Numbered from the stretch's first letter, positions 8,201-17,595 are shown. The stretch: DNA of 64,000 nucleotides from Panacagrimonas sp052387695 (GCA_052387695.1 JBQTIX010000039.1:22831-86830), one strand, 5' to 3'. Notes: generated by a model not told the origin, from the sequence alone. Program-made: numbers and translations.

Positions 8201-8448
8201 TCGTCCTCCAGCATCTCCTTGACCATTTCCATGGTCAGCTTCGGCGTTCCCGGCGGCGCCACCAGCACCGGCAATCCGTCACGCATCTCAAGCCGCGCCT
8301 TGGGCCGCAGCGCCTCGGCTTCCTCGATCAGATCCGAAACCGCATCACCGATGCTGATCGCCTTGTATTGCGCGCGCTCTTCGGCGATGCGGCGGGCTTG
8401 GGGGCGCAGATTCAGCGTGGTGCGCTTGACGGCGTACAAGGCTTTCAT
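8194..8448 (-). CDS. vapB: VapB-type antitoxin
   Basis: The 84-residue product precedes and overlaps the PIN toxin. The N-terminal segment RTTLNLRPQARRIAEERA resembles a ribbon-helix-helix DNA-binding domain. The acidic C-terminal part ending EMVKEMLEDEW is what is expected of the toxin-wrapping tail. Such antitoxins also repress their own operon. The ATG is clear. The label rests mainly on size, position and the N-terminal fold. Confidence 0.7.
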   Translation of the reverse strand: MKALYAVKRTTLNLRPQARRIAEERAQYKAISIGDAVSDLIEEAEALRPKARLEMRDGLPVLVAPPGTPKLTMEMVKEMLEDEW

Positions 8449-8519
8449 GATGTTGTACCGACTATTTGATGCGATGACATCGTAGCATCATCCAACGGAT
8501 GAGCACTTCGAATTCCACC

Positions 8520-9254
8520 TCAAAAATCCAGGTCCAGCGCCCCGCACAACCAGTCCAGCATCGGGGTCATCAAGGCGTAGCGCGCCATCAACTGCTTGAC
8601 CAGGTCCGGCTTCAACAGCACCTCGTCGTCGAGCTGGGCCGAGGCGATGAAGTCCTTGCGTTTCAGGTCCTCGACCAGTTCGTGCGCCGGGTCGTAGCCC
8701 TTCGGCGGGCGCGCCAGCGAATCGCCGGCAAGGTGATAAACCTTGAGGAATTTCGGATCGCGCGTCGCCTTTTTCCAGCTCGCCGGGTTGCTGACCAGAT
8801 AGTCGCGCACGCGCTTGACCGTCTCCGTTTGCGGATGCCAGACGCCCCCGCCGATGAAGCAGGCGCCGGGCTCGACGTGCAGATACAGACCCGGCGCGTC
8901 GAGCCGCCCCATCGCGGCGTTGCCGGCGTCGCCACGCGCCGCTTTGCTGGCCGCGGCGTGCGCGAAGTACATGCCCGCGTGGGTCTTGTACGGGCTCTTG
9001 TCGCCGGCGAAGCGCGTGTCGCGGTAGATGCGGAACAGCGACCCGCCGACCGGCTTGGCGCTGGCGGTGAGCTGGGGACTGATCGTCCGCAGCGGCTCGG
9101 CCAGGTCGGTGATCAGTCGCAGGCAAGGCCCGCGCACCTGCGCTTCGTACTGCGCCTTGCTGGCCTGGAACCACTCGCGCGAATTGTTCGATGCCAGATC
9201 CCGCAGAAACCTGAAGCTGTCCGCCGTGAAATACGGCTGGCTCTTTGCCGCCAT
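8520..9254 (-). CDS. DUF2461 family protein
   Basis: The 244-residue protein belongs to the DUF2461 family (TIGR02453), widely distributed and uncharacterised. Typical segments are the N-terminal FLRDLASNNSREWF, the central FRIYRDTRFAGDKSPYKTH, the GLYLHVEPGACFIGGG strand, and the PKGYDPAHE motif. No signal peptide or membrane segment is visible. It lies between the toxin-antitoxin pair and trkH with short gaps, which says little about its role. Confidence 0.8.
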   Translation of the reverse strand: MAAKSQPYFTADSFRFLRDLASNNSREWFQASKAQYEAQVRGPCLRLITDLAEPLRTISPQLTASAKPVGGSLFRIYRDTRFAGDKSPYKTHAGMYFAHAAASKAARGDAGNAAMGRLDAPGLYLHVEPGACFIGGGVWHPQTETVKRVRDYLVSNPASWKKATRDPKFLKVYHLAGDSLARPPKGYDPAHELVEDLKRKDFIASAQLDDEVLLKPDLVKQLMARYALMTPMLDWLCGALDLDF

Positions 9255-9288
9255 GTTCGTCGCTCCTCGCGGTGGTACGGTCGGGATG

Positions 9289-10779
9289 CTATCGCCGCCA
9301 GAAGCTGGGCGTGAAGATGATCAGCAGGGTGAAGATCTCCAGGCGTCCGAGCAACATGGTGAAAATCAGCACCCATTTGCCGAAATCGCTGACCGAAGCC
9401 ATCGAGGCGTTGATCGAGCCGAGGCCGGGGCCGGCATTGTTGATGCAGGCAGCGACCGCCGAAAACGCAGTGACGACATCCAGGCCGGTGGCCATCATCA
9501 CGAAGCTGAGCAGGATGGTCAGGCCGATGTAGACCGAGAAAAATCCGCCGACGGCGTAGACCACCGAGTCGTCGACGACCTTGCCGTCGAGCTTCATCGG
9601 GACCTCGGCGCTGGGATGGATCAGGCGCTGGATTTCGCGCAACGCCTGCTTCACGAACAGCATGAGCCGCACCACTTTCACGCCGCCGGACGTCGAGCCC
9701 GCGCAGCCGACCATGAACATCGTCAGGATCAGCATCATCGGTGTGTAGCTGGGCCAGTTGGAGGGATCGGCGGTGCCGAAACCCGTGGTTGTCCCGTACG
9801 AGATGACGTGGAAGATGCCCTTGCGAATGCCGGTCAGGGGGTCGTCGAAGGTCTGCGCCAGCACCAGCGGCAGGCTGACCAGGATCGAGAACATCAGCAC
9901 GATGAACAGGCAGGTGCGGAATTCGCCGTCGCGCCAGTAGGCCTTGATGCTGCGACTGCGCCATACCGCAAAGTGCGTGGCGAAGTTGATCGTGCCCAGC
10001 AGCATGAACAGCATCACCACCCATTCCAGCACCGGGTTGTTGTAGAAACCGATGCTGGCGTCGTGCGAGGAAAAGCCGCCGGTCGCGAGGGTCGAAAACG
10101 CGTGGACGAGCGCATCGAAGGGCGTCATGCCCACCGCCCAGTACGCCAGCCCGCAGGCGATCGTCAGGCCCAGGTAGACCAGCCACAACACGCGTGCGGT
10201 CTCGGTGATGCGCGGCGTGAGCTTGGCGTTCTTCATCGGCCCGGGTGTCTCGGCCCTGTAAAGCTGCATGCCGCCGACGCCGAGCATCGGCAACACCGCA
10301 ACCGCCAGCACGATGATGCCCATGCCGCCGAGCCAGTGGAGCTGCGCCCGGTAATAGTTGAGCGCCTTGGGTAGAGCGTCGAGGCCGCTGGCAACAGTGG
10401 TGGCCCCGGTCGTGGTCAAGCCGGAGACCGATTCGAAGACGGCATCGGTGTAGCTGTGCCAGGCCTGATCCGCCACGTACAGCGGGATCGCTCCGAAAAT
10501 GCCGAGCACCGTCCAGAACAGCACCGTGATCAGAAAGCCGTCGCGGGTTTTCAGGTCCGCATGTTCCTTGCGCGCTGGCCACCAGACCACCGCACCGGTG
10601 GTAAAGGTGATCCACAGACCGGCCAGAAACGGCCCGGTGGTGGTGCCCTCGAAAAGCTGATCCACCACCATCGGCGGCAGCATGGTGAAGCTGAACAGCA
10701 TCAGCAGAATGCCGGTGATGCGCTGTACCGCGACGAAGCGATGCGCACGGGCGCTGCGGATGCCGGGGAGAATCGACAT
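9289..10779 (-). CDS. trkH: Trk/Ktr potassium uptake membrane subunit TrkH
   Basis: The 496-residue inner-membrane protein is the K+-translocating subunit of the Trk system. The four pore-loop (MPM) repeats can be seen: SGLTTTGATT, STLATGGFSS, YGTTTGFGTAD and NNAGPGLGS. Each has the filter Gly in the normal context, and about ten hydrophobic helices surround them. Its ATG overlaps the trkA stop codon by one base (TGATG), so it is translationally coupled to trkA, the regulator that gates it. Confidence 0.95.
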   Translation of the reverse strand: MSILPGIRSARAHRFVAVQRITGILLMLFSFTMLPPMVVDQLFEGTTTGPFLAGLWITFTTGAVVWWPARKEHADLKTRDGFLITVLFWTVLGIFGAIPLYVADQAWHSYTDAVFESVSGLTTTGATTVASGLDALPKALNYYRAQLHWLGGMGIIVLAVAVLPMLGVGGMQLYRAETPGPMKNAKLTPRITETARVLWLVYLGLTIACGLAYWAVGMTPFDALVHAFSTLATGGFSSHDASIGFYNNPVLEWVVMLFMLLGTINFATHFAVWRSRSIKAYWRDGEFRTCLFIVLMFSILVSLPLVLAQTFDDPLTGIRKGIFHVISYGTTTGFGTADPSNWPSYTPMMLILTMFMVGCAGSTSGGVKVVRLMLFVKQALREIQRLIHPSAEVPMKLDGKVVDDSVVYAVGGFFSVYIGLTILLSFVMMATGLDVVTAFSAVAACINNAGPGLGSINASMASVSDFGKWVLIFTMLLGRLEIFTLLIIFTPSFWRR

Positions 10780-12152
10780 CAGATGAAGGAAAACCCCACC
10801 TGGAACAGCTTCTCGACCTCCTTGGTGTTCTTGCGATCGACGATGAACAGGATCACGTGGTCCTCGGCCTCGATCACGGTGTCGTGATGCGCCATCAGCA
10901 CCTGTTCGCCGCGTACGACGGCGCCGATGGTGGTGCCCTTGGGCAGCTTGATCTCGTCGAGCCGACGGCCCACCACCTTGCTTGACTTGCGATCGCCATG
11001 CGCGATCGCCTCGATCGCCTCCGCCGCACCGCGCCGCAGCGAATGCACGCGCACCATGTCGCCGCGGCGCACGTGCGCCAGCAATGCGGACACCGTGGAC
11101 TGCTGCGGCGAAATCGCGATGTCGATGGCGCCACCTTCCACCAAATCGACGTAGGACAGACGATTGATCAGGGACAAAGCCTTGCGTGCCCCGAGCCGCT
11201 TGGCCAGCATCGCCGACAGGATGTTGGCCTCGTCATCGTTGGTGACGGCGCAGAACACATCGCAATCCTCGATGTTCTCCTCGGTCAGCAGATCCTCGTT
11301 GGCGGCGTCGCCCCACAGCACGGTCGAGCGCGTGAGTTGCTCCGACAAAAACCGCGCCCGCTCGCGCGAACGCTCCACCACCTTGACCTGCACCTCGTTC
11401 TCCAACGCCCGCGCGAGACGAAAGCCGATGTTGCCGCCACCCGCGAGCAGCACGCGCTTCACCGGCTTATCCATGCGCCGCAACTCGGCCATGATCTTGG
11501 GAATATGCTCGGCCGCCGCGACGAAGAACACCTCGTCCTCGGCCTCGATGATCGTGTCGCCCTCCGGCAGGATCGGCCGGCCACGCCGGTAGATCGCGGC
11601 GACTCTTGAATCGATGTGTGGCAGATGCTGCGGCAGCTCCTTCAACTGCCGCGACACCAACGGCCCACCGTAATACGCCTTCACGCCGACCAGCCGCACG
11701 CGACCATCGGCGAAGTCCACCACCTGCAAGGCACCCGGATATTCGATCAGGCGATGGATGTAATCCGTCACCAGTTGCTCGGGCGAGATGTGCAGGTCCA
11801 CCGCCAGCGCGTCCTGCCCGAACAGGCGCTCCTCGGCCAGATATTCCGACGAGCGCACCCGCGCAATCTTGGTCGGCGTCTGGAACAGGGTGTGCGCGAT
11901 CTTGCAGGCGAGCATGTTGGTCTCGTCCGACTCGGTGACCGCGATGATCATGTCCGCGTCGTCCGCCCCGGCCCGGCGCAGCACCTGCGGATGCGAGGCG
12001 TAGCCGGTCACCGTGCCGATGTCGAAACGCTCCTGAAGCTCGCTCAGGAGGTTGGCATCCGCGTCCACGACCGTGACGTCATTGGATTCACTGGCCAGGT
12101 TTTCGGCGAGCGTCGCCCCCACCTGACCCGCCCCGAGAATGATGATCTTCAA
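10779..12152 (-). CDS. trkA: Trk potassium transporter peripheral NAD-binding protein TrkA
   Basis: The 457-residue cytosolic protein consists of two RCK modules. The first NAD-binding site is IILGAGQVGATLA at residues 3-15. The second begins VLLAGGGNIGFRLA at about residue 235. Each is followed by a TrkA-C domain. It gates TrkH according to NAD(H)/ATP. The predicted start is a rare TTG, placed by homology at MKIIILGAGQ; no ATG lies near it. The next gene, trkH, is coupled by a one-base overlap. Confidence 0.95.
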   Translation of the reverse strand: MKIIILGAGQVGATLAENLASESNDVTVVDADANLLSELQERFDIGTVTGYASHPQVLRRAGADDADMIIAVTESDETNMLACKIAHTLFQTPTKIARVRSSEYLAEERLFGQDALAVDLHISPEQLVTDYIHRLIEYPGALQVVDFADGRVRLVGVKAYYGGPLVSRQLKELPQHLPHIDSRVAAIYRRGRPILPEGDTIIEAEDEVFFVAAAEHIPKIMAELRRMDKPVKRVLLAGGGNIGFRLARALENEVQVKVVERSRERARFLSEQLTRSTVLWGDAANEDLLTEENIEDCDVFCAVTNDDEANILSAMLAKRLGARKALSLINRLSYVDLVEGGAIDIAISPQQSTVSALLAHVRRGDMVRVHSLRRGAAEAIEAIAHGDRKSSKVVGRRLDEIKLPKGTTIGAVVRGEQVLMAHHDTVIEAEDHVILFIVDRKNTKEVEKLFQVGFSFI

Positions 12153-12232
12153 GTTGTTCCGCTTCGCCGAACTGACGCGCGGCGCACCTTACGCCGGGGG
12201 CGCGATGCGGCGCAACAGGATTGGACTATTGT

Positions 12233-13855
12233 TCAGGGGTCGCGTCGGCGCCTGGCTAAAAAGCACCAGGCGGCCGCCGCTCCCAGCGCCCAGCTCAGCC
12301 AGGGAAGCCCCAGCCAGGTCACCATCCGGCCGTCATCCAGACTCAAAACCACCGCGGCGGCCACGAGCAGGGCTGCTCCAAGCGTGACTCGGGACTGACG
12401 CGCCGAGCTGGCTCGCATCTCCTCCCGCAACTGCTCGATGGTGCGCTTGCCCACGCCCAGGCCTTCTCCGCGTTCGAGACTGCGGATCGCCTGGTGCGCG
12501 AGTTCCGGCAGCATCTCGGCGATGTGCGGTCCTTCGCGCCGCACGCGCGCAAACATGGCGCTGGGACCGAGCCGGTTCTTCATCCAATCTTCCATGATCG
12601 GCTTAGCGGTCTTCCACAGATCCAGATCGGGATAGAGCTGGCGACCGAGTCCTTCGACTTGCAGCAAGGTCTTCTGCAGGAGCACCAACTGCGGCTGCAC
12701 CTGGTACTTGTAGCGCCGCGCAATCTGGAACAGGCGCAGCAGGAAAAATCCGAAGGAGATGTCCTTGATCGGCCTGCCGAAGATCGGCTCGCACACGGTG
12801 CGGATCGCGGCCTCGAAGTCCTCGACCCGGGTGCCGGCCGGAATCCACTCGCTCTCCACGTGCAGTTCCGCCACGCGGCGGTAGTCGCGGTTGAAGAAGG
12901 CGAGGAAATTCTCCGCAAGATAGCGCTGATCACCCGGCGTCAGCGTGCCGACGATGCCGAAATCCAGCGCCAGGTAGCTCGGCTTTTCCAGGTCCGAGGC
13001 ATCGACCATGATGTTGCCGGGGTGCATGTCCGCGTGAAAGAAATTGTCGCGGAACACCTGCTTGAAGAAGATCTCGACGCCGCGTTCCGCCAGGGCCTGG
13101 AAGTTCACGCCCATCTCGCGCAGGCGACCCAGTTCGCCAATCGAGATGCCGTACAGGCGCTCGATCACCAGCACGTTCGGGCGGGTGAAATCCCAGAACA
13201 CCAGCGGGTGGTAGATCAGCGGACTGCCCAGCCAGTTGCGGCGCAGTTGCGCGCAGCTTGCGCCCTCGCGCATCAGGTCCAGCTCGTCGAGGATGGTCTT
13301 CTCGTATTCGCGGACGATCGCGCGCGGCCGCAGGCGATGGCCCTCGGGATGCAGGAACTCGACCAGGCTGGCGATGGTGCGCAGCAACTGGATGTCCTTC
13401 TGGATCGCGGCCTCGACGCCGGGCCGCAGGACCTTGACGACGACGGCGAACCCGGGGTCGTTGGCCGCTTCTGGCTTCAGTCGCGCAGTGTGGACCTGGG
13501 CGACCGAGGCCGAGGCGAGCGGTGTTTCGTCGAACTCGGCAAACAGCTCGGTCACTGGTTTACCGAGCGCCGTCTCGACGATGCGTCTGGCTTCGGCACC
13601 GGGAAACGGCGGCACCCGATCCTGTAACTTGGCCAGCTCGAAGGCGACCTCCGGCGGAAGGATGTCCGGCCGCGTGGACAGCGCCTGGCCGAACTTGATG
13701 AACACCGGGCCGAGCGTCTCGAGCGCCTCCCGCAGACGCACCTCGCGCGGCCCGCTACCGCGGGGCTTGCCGTCCATGAATTCGCGCAGGCCGTAGCGCC
13801 GAACCACGCTCTGGATATGCCAGAGCCTGGCAGCCTGTCGGACTGGATTACGCAT
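12233..13855 (-). CDS. ubiB: Ubiquinone biosynthesis accessory ATPase/kinase-like UbiB
   Basis: The 540-residue protein is the ABC1/ADCK-type UbiB needed for the hydroxylation steps of ubiquinone synthesis. It shows the KFGQALSTRPD KxGQ motif, the Ala-rich ASASVAQVH loop, VVVKVLRPG with the nucleotide-binding Lys, the HADMHPGN catalytic loop and LDFG. Two C-terminal hydrophobic helices (from about residue 490) would anchor it in the membrane. The predicted ATG at 13855 and about the first nine codons lie inside the terminal repeat of the element at 13830-14141, so the native N-terminus may have been replaced. It is the last gene of the DUF971-ubiE-ubiJ-ubiB series. Confidence 0.92.
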   Translation of the reverse strand: MRNPVRQAARLWHIQSVVRRYGLREFMDGKPRGSGPREVRLREALETLGPVFIKFGQALSTRPDILPPEVAFELAKLQDRVPPFPGAEARRIVETALGKPVTELFAEFDETPLASASVAQVHTARLKPEAANDPGFAVVVKVLRPGVEAAIQKDIQLLRTIASLVEFLHPEGHRLRPRAIVREYEKTILDELDLMREGASCAQLRRNWLGSPLIYHPLVFWDFTRPNVLVIERLYGISIGELGRLREMGVNFQALAERGVEIFFKQVFRDNFFHADMHPGNIMVDASDLEKPSYLALDFGIVGTLTPGDQRYLAENFLAFFNRDYRRVAELHVESEWIPAGTRVEDFEAAIRTVCEPIFGRPIKDISFGFFLLRLFQIARRYKYQVQPQLVLLQKTLLQVEGLGRQLYPDLDLWKTAKPIMEDWMKNRLGPSAMFARVRREGPHIAEMLPELAHQAIRSLERGEGLGVGKRTIEQLREEMRASSARQSRVTLGAALLVAAAVVLSLDDGRMVTWLGLPWLSWALGAAAAWCFLARRRRDP

Positions 13856-14141
13856 CCGCGACGGAGGTCCGTCCGGCGCAGTGGGAGTGCCCGTGTGGCA
13901 CTCCCACCGCACCTACCGCCGCGCAGCGCAAGGAAGGAGCGACGAGGTGTACTTGAAGTACATGAGGAGCGACGGACGCCGCGATGCGCGAAAACGGCCC
14001 CGTCCCTTCGGGTGGCGCCCCATTTTTCGCCTGGCGGCGTTGCTCTTCGCTCATGTACATCGAGTACACCTCGCTCCTCGCGCCTTGCCAGGCGAAAAAT
14101 GGGACCGCCACGCGGACGCGAAATCCAGTCCGACAGGCTGC
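13830..14141. mobile_element. Nested inverted-repeat intergenic element covering the ubiB start
   Basis: The ends 13830-13860 and 14111-14141 are inverted copies differing at 2 of 31 bases; each begins GCAGCCTGTCGGACTGGATT. Inside are a perfect 11-bp hairpin (13881-13907, arm GTGGGAGTGCC), a perfect 17-bp inverted repeat (14019-14035 with 14087-14103), and two opposed copies of a GAGGTGTAC...GTACATGAG motif near 13945 and 14055. No protein is encoded. The organisation looks like a MITE or compound REP rather than a simple terminator. No obvious target duplication was found. Confidence 0.6.
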
Positions 14142-14158
14142 TGCGAGACGGCCGAACA

Positions 14159-14776
14159 TCAGGACGCGGCGGAACCGCTTTCGAGCCGGCGCAAGCGCGC
14201 CTCGATGCGGTCCAGCGCCTCGCGCGCATCATCGACCTCGTTCATCCAGGTATCGACGTCACGGCCCCGGGCGAGATCGTAGGTCTCTTCGCGCAGGTAT
14301 TCGGCGCTGTTGTCCGCCACCCGTCGCGCGTTGTCGCGGCCCCAATCGAACATGCGGCGCAGGCCGCCGAGCAGGCGGTGCGAGACGGCGCCACCGAGCA
14401 GGGGCGCCAGCCATTCCTCGGGATCAAACCCCACCTTCGCCAGCATGCGGCGGAACTGGTTCAGCAATTCCGCATCGCCCTCGATGTCGAGTCCCGCGGG
14501 ATGCCCGGGCTGCGCCGTTGCGACGTGTCGCAAGGCTGAAACGAGCGCACCCGGCGTTCCGCTCACCCGCACGTCGGCCGACGTCGGCGGCTCCGGAAAC
14601 ACGCGTACCCCGCCCGCGATGAATTCGACCGCCAGCGACAGTCTTGCCGCGGGCAGCGCGAATTCCATGCAGCGTCCCGCCAACCGCGCGCAGTCCTCGA
14701 TCACGGCCGGTTCCAGCCGCAGATACCGATTGAGCGCGATCTCGGCGCCCGCGCAGAGAATCGACGGCGTGCTCAT
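14159..14776 (-). CDS. ubiJ: Ubiquinone biosynthesis accessory factor UbiJ (SCP2 domain)
   Basis: The 205-residue protein matches UbiJ (YigP), the SCP2-like lipid-binding partner that holds ubiquinone intermediates in the Ubi metabolon. An SCP2-type domain fills about residues 15-110, including the GTPGALVSAL and GLDIEGDAELLNQFRRML segments. A charged C-terminal helix (about residues 170-200) is typical. The ATG overlaps the ubiE stop by four bases (ATGA), so the start is firm and translation is coupled. Sequence conservation in this family is low, and position supports the call. Confidence 0.85.
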   Translation of the reverse strand: MSTPSILCAGAEIALNRYLRLEPAVIEDCARLAGRCMEFALPAARLSLAVEFIAGGVRVFPEPPTSADVRVSGTPGALVSALRHVATAQPGHPAGLDIEGDAELLNQFRRMLAKVGFDPEEWLAPLLGGAVSHRLLGGLRRMFDWGRDNARRVADNSAEYLREETYDLARGRDVDTWMNEVDDAREALDRIEARLRRLESGSAAS

Positions 14777-15537
14777 TCCATGCGATACCCGCGATGGACC
14801 GCAACGACGCCGCCCGTGAGGTTGTAGACCTGGGTGCGGCCGAAGCCCGCCGCGTCCATCATGCCCTTGAGCGTGCCCTGGTCCGGATGCATGCGGATCG
14901 ACTCGGCGAGGTAGCGGTAGCTGGCCTCGTCGTTGGCCACCAGCTTGCCCATCAGCGGCAGCAGCTTGAACGAATACTGGTCGTAAATCTTCGACAGGCC
15001 CGCGCTCAGCGGCTTGGAGAATTCCAGCACCAGCAAGCGGCCGCCGGGCCTGAGCGCCCGGCACATGGACCGCAGCGCCTTGTCCTTGTCGGTGACGTTG
15101 CGCAGGCCAAACCCGATCGTGATGCAGTCGAACGTGTCCTCGGCAAACGGCAGGCATTCGGCATTGGCCTGCACGATGGGCAGGTTCACCACGCCCTTGT
15201 CGGCGAGCCGGCGCCGGCCTTCCTGGAGCATGGCCGCATTGATGTCGGACAACACGACCAGGCCGCGCGGTCCCGCCTGTTTGGCGAATTCGCGACTCAG
15301 ATCGCCCGTGCCGCCCGCCACGTCGAGTACCTTCTCGCCCGCGCGAACGCCCGCAAGGTCGATGACGAAGCGCTTCCACAGGCGATGCACGCCCAGCGAC
15401 ATCAGGTCGTTCATCACGTCGTATTTGGACGCCACCGAATCGAACACCCCGGCGACGCGGCGCTGCTTCTCCGTCACCGGCACCTGCTGGAAGCCGAAAT
15501 GCGTGGTGGTGGAGGCGGGCTTGGATTCTTCGCTCAC
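14773..15537 (-). CDS. ubiE: Ubiquinone/menaquinone C-methyltransferase UbiE
   Basis: The 254-residue SAM-dependent methyltransferase adds the C-methyl group to demethoxy-ubiquinol or demethylmenaquinol. Family signatures are VFDSVASKYDVMNDLMSLG, the SAM-binding LDVAGGTGDLS (about residues 71-81), FGLRNV, and the C-terminal GGVVAVHRGY. It starts with GTG overlapping the DUF971 stop (GTGA), and its own stop overlaps the ubiJ start, so the three genes form one coupled operon. Confidence 0.96.
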   Translation of the reverse strand: MSEESKPASTTTHFGFQQVPVTEKQRRVAGVFDSVASKYDVMNDLMSLGVHRLWKRFVIDLAGVRAGEKVLDVAGGTGDLSREFAKQAGPRGLVVLSDINAAMLQEGRRRLADKGVVNLPIVQANAECLPFAEDTFDCITIGFGLRNVTDKDKALRSMCRALRPGGRLLVLEFSKPLSAGLSKIYDQYSFKLLPLMGKLVANDEASYRYLAESIRMHPDQGTLKGMMDAAGFGRTQVYNLTGGVVAVHRGYRME

Positions 15538-15947
15538 GAGGGGGGCTTGGGCGGTGAGTATTTCCTGGGTTGCAGCGCGGCGAGTTTAACCACCTCGCTG
15601 TCGCGCGACATTTTCATCTCGGCCAGCCGCTGCTCGTACGTCGCCCAATACCGGTCCTGGTTCTGTCCCAGATCCCAGAGGACGTCCCAGGAAAACAGCC
15701 CGGTATTGTGGCCATCGTCAAAAACCAGCCGCACGGCGTAACGACCGACCGGCTGTACCGCATCGATCCCCACCTTGCGCTTACCCCCCACGAGCACCGG
15801 CTGTCCATGCCCCTGCACCTCGGCGGAGGGCGAGTGCACCCGCAGGTATTCCGCGGGCAGTTCGAACCGGGTGCCGTCGGCGTAACCCACTTCGAGCAGG
15901 CGGGACGCCTTGTGCAGGGCGATCTTGGTCGGGCGCTGGGCGTTCAC
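15534..15947 (-). CDS. DUF971 domain protein
   Basis: The roughly 137-residue protein is a stand-alone DUF971 (gamma-butyrobetaine hydroxylase N-terminal-like) domain. Typical segments are LEVGYADGTRFELPAEYLRVHSPSAE (read in two parts, LEVGYADG and FELPAEYLRV), VLVGGKRKVGI, VGRYAVRLVFDDGHNTGL and SWDVLWDLG. The GTG at 15947 begins the homologous part; the frame stays open upstream to 16190 but that stretch is not family-like. It overlaps ubiE by four bases. This gene order next to ubiE is common in gammaproteobacteria. Its function is unsettled. Confidence 0.8.
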   Translation of the reverse strand: MNAQRPTKIALHKASRLLEVGYADGTRFELPAEYLRVHSPSAEVQGHGQPVLVGGKRKVGIDAVQPVGRYAVRLVFDDGHNTGLFSWDVLWDLGQNQDRYWATYEQRLAEMKMSRDSEVVKLAALQPRKYSPPKPPS

Positions 15948-16283
15948 GGGAGGCGTAGTGGCGAAAGAGATAGAGCAGACACTGACAGAAAATCGAGGCC
16001 CGATGAACTCGTCCCGCCTCCCTACCGGCCCGTGTCGCCCGCGAATGCTTGACGATATTCCGGCGCCATTGACGGAATTTGGCGTTCCTGGCAATTTTTT
16101 CAACCCTTCCCTACCAAGCTCGTCACCCGCCCAAGGCGCCGAAGGGACATCAACTCCTGCACCCTCGGTCTGGCTCGTCTCGTGCTTCATCTCAGGTTAA
16201 GTTTGTCGATGTGGCGGCACAAGAACACGGGTCCCGGGGGGGACCGAAAGAAGTTCCGGTTTGTGGGTTGAGAGACCGACATC
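15948..16283. other. Divergent intergenic region between DUF971 and the C-methyltransferase gene
   Basis: About 336 bp separate two divergent genes, so promoters for both the ubiquinone operon and the methyltransferase are expected here. I see no confident -10/-35 pair, hairpin or repeat. A minus-strand reading frame continues from DUF971 through most of the stretch without recognisable protein similarity. Confidence 0.4.
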
Positions 16284-17513
16284 ATGCGTTGCCGATTCTG
16301 TAAAACTGCGCTTCACCATGTCTTCATCGACCTGGCCAATACGCCGCTGTCGAATTCTTTCCTGAAGGAAGAGCAACTCGACGAGCCGGAGACGTTCTAT
16401 CCGCTGAAGGTCTACACCTGCCACGAGTGCTTCCTGGTTCAGGTCGACGAATATCGCAAGTCCGATGCGATCTTCAATTCGGAGTACGTGTATTTCTCCT
16501 CGTACTCCAGCACCTGGCTGGAGCATGCACGCACCTACGTCGAGATGATGGTCGAGCGCTTCGGCTTCAGCCGGAAATCGCAGGTCGTCGAAATCGCCTC
16601 CAACGACGGCTATCTGCTCCAGTATTTCGTCCGCAAAAACATCCCGGTCCTTGGCATCGAGCCGAGCGCGAATACGGCGGAGGCAGCACGCGCCAAGGGA
16701 GTCGAATCGATCACCGAATTCTTCGGCCTGCGCCTGGCGCGCGAACTGCGCGCGAAGAATCTGGGCGCAGACCTCCTGATCGGCAACAACGTGCTGGCGC
16801 ACGTGCCCGACATCATCGACTTCCTGTCCGGCGCCAAGCACCTGCTCAATCCGCGCGGCGTCTTCACCCTGGAGTTTCCGCACCTCCAGCGACTGGTCGA
16901 ACACAACCAGTTCGACACGATCTACCACGAGCACTTCTCCTACCTGTCGTTCACCACCGCGCAGCGGATCTTCAAATCCCTGGGCCTGGAGATTTTCGAT
17001 GTCCAGGAGCTGCCCACGCACGGCGGCTCGCTGCGGATCTTCGCCCACCACGAGGACGAGCCGGACCAGCCGGTCGGCGCCAGTGTCGCGGCCATGCTTC
17101 AGCGCGAGTGCGACGCGGGAATGACCGCCCTGGCGTATTACAACCGCTGCCAGTCCGGAGCGCAGAGGGCAAAACTGGACCTCCTGAGCTTTCTGATCGA
17201 GCAGAAACGGGCGGGGCGCCGGGTGGTAGCGTACGGGGCCGCGGCCAAGGGCAACACGCTCCTCAATTACTGCGGCGTTCACCAGGATCTGGTGGAGTTT
17301 GTGGCGGACGCCAATCCCAACAAGCAGAACAAGTGGCTGCCCGGCAGCCACATCCCAGTGGTAGCGGAGGGCCGGATCCGGGACGTCAAACCAGCCTACG
17401 TTCTCGTGCTTCCCTGGAATCTGGAGAAGGAGATTGCGACCGCGCTCGCGTACGTCACCGAATGGGGCGGGCACCTGATGACGGCAATCCCTGAGCTGAG
17501 GATCTGGTTGTAA
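16284..17513 (+). CDS. SAM-dependent sugar C-methyltransferase (TylC3/TcaB9-like)
   Basis: The 409-residue protein has the three-part architecture of sugar 3-C-methyltransferases. An N-terminal zinc-binding domain carries CRFC (residues 3-6) and CHEC (about residues 46-49). A central Rossmann SAM domain has VVEIASNDGYLL and GIEPSAN. The C-terminal domain includes VAYGAAAKGNTLLN. The YHEHFSY segment carries the catalytic His/Tyr region. The partners act on nucleotide-linked keto-sugars, so it fits with the nearby epimerase and oxygenase genes, although these are on the other strand. The exact sugar is unknown. Confidence 0.85.
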   Translation: MRCRFCKTALHHVFIDLANTPLSNSFLKEEQLDEPETFYPLKVYTCHECFLVQVDEYRKSDAIFNSEYVYFSSYSSTWLEHARTYVEMMVERFGFSRKSQVVEIASNDGYLLQYFVRKNIPVLGIEPSANTAEAARAKGVESITEFFGLRLARELRAKNLGADLLIGNNVLAHVPDIIDFLSGAKHLLNPRGVFTLEFPHLQRLVEHNQFDTIYHEHFSYLSFTTAQRIFKSLGLEIFDVQELPTHGGSLRIFAHHEDEPDQPVGASVAAMLQRECDAGMTALAYYNRCQSGAQRAKLDLLSFLIEQKRAGRRVVAYGAAAKGNTLLNYCGVHQDLVEFVADANPNKQNKWLPGSHIPVVAEGRIRDVKPAYVLVLPWNLEKEIATALAYVTEWGGHLMTAIPELRIWL

Positions 17514-17545
17514 TAAACCGTTCGCCGAACGGGTTGCGGGGTCTG

Positions 17546-17573
17546 GTGGATGCGCTTCGCTTATCCACCCTAC
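17546..17573. repeat. GTAG-headed REP hairpin, family A (first of doublet)
   Basis: On the minus strand this 28-mer starts GTAGGGTGGAT and ends ATCCAC, folding as GTGGAT/ATCCAC plus an inner GCG/CGC stem with an AA bulge. It faces the copy at 17596-17623. The same family recurs at 56828-56897. Confidence 0.75.
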
Positions 17574-17595
17574 GCATAACGGAACCTGATCATCG

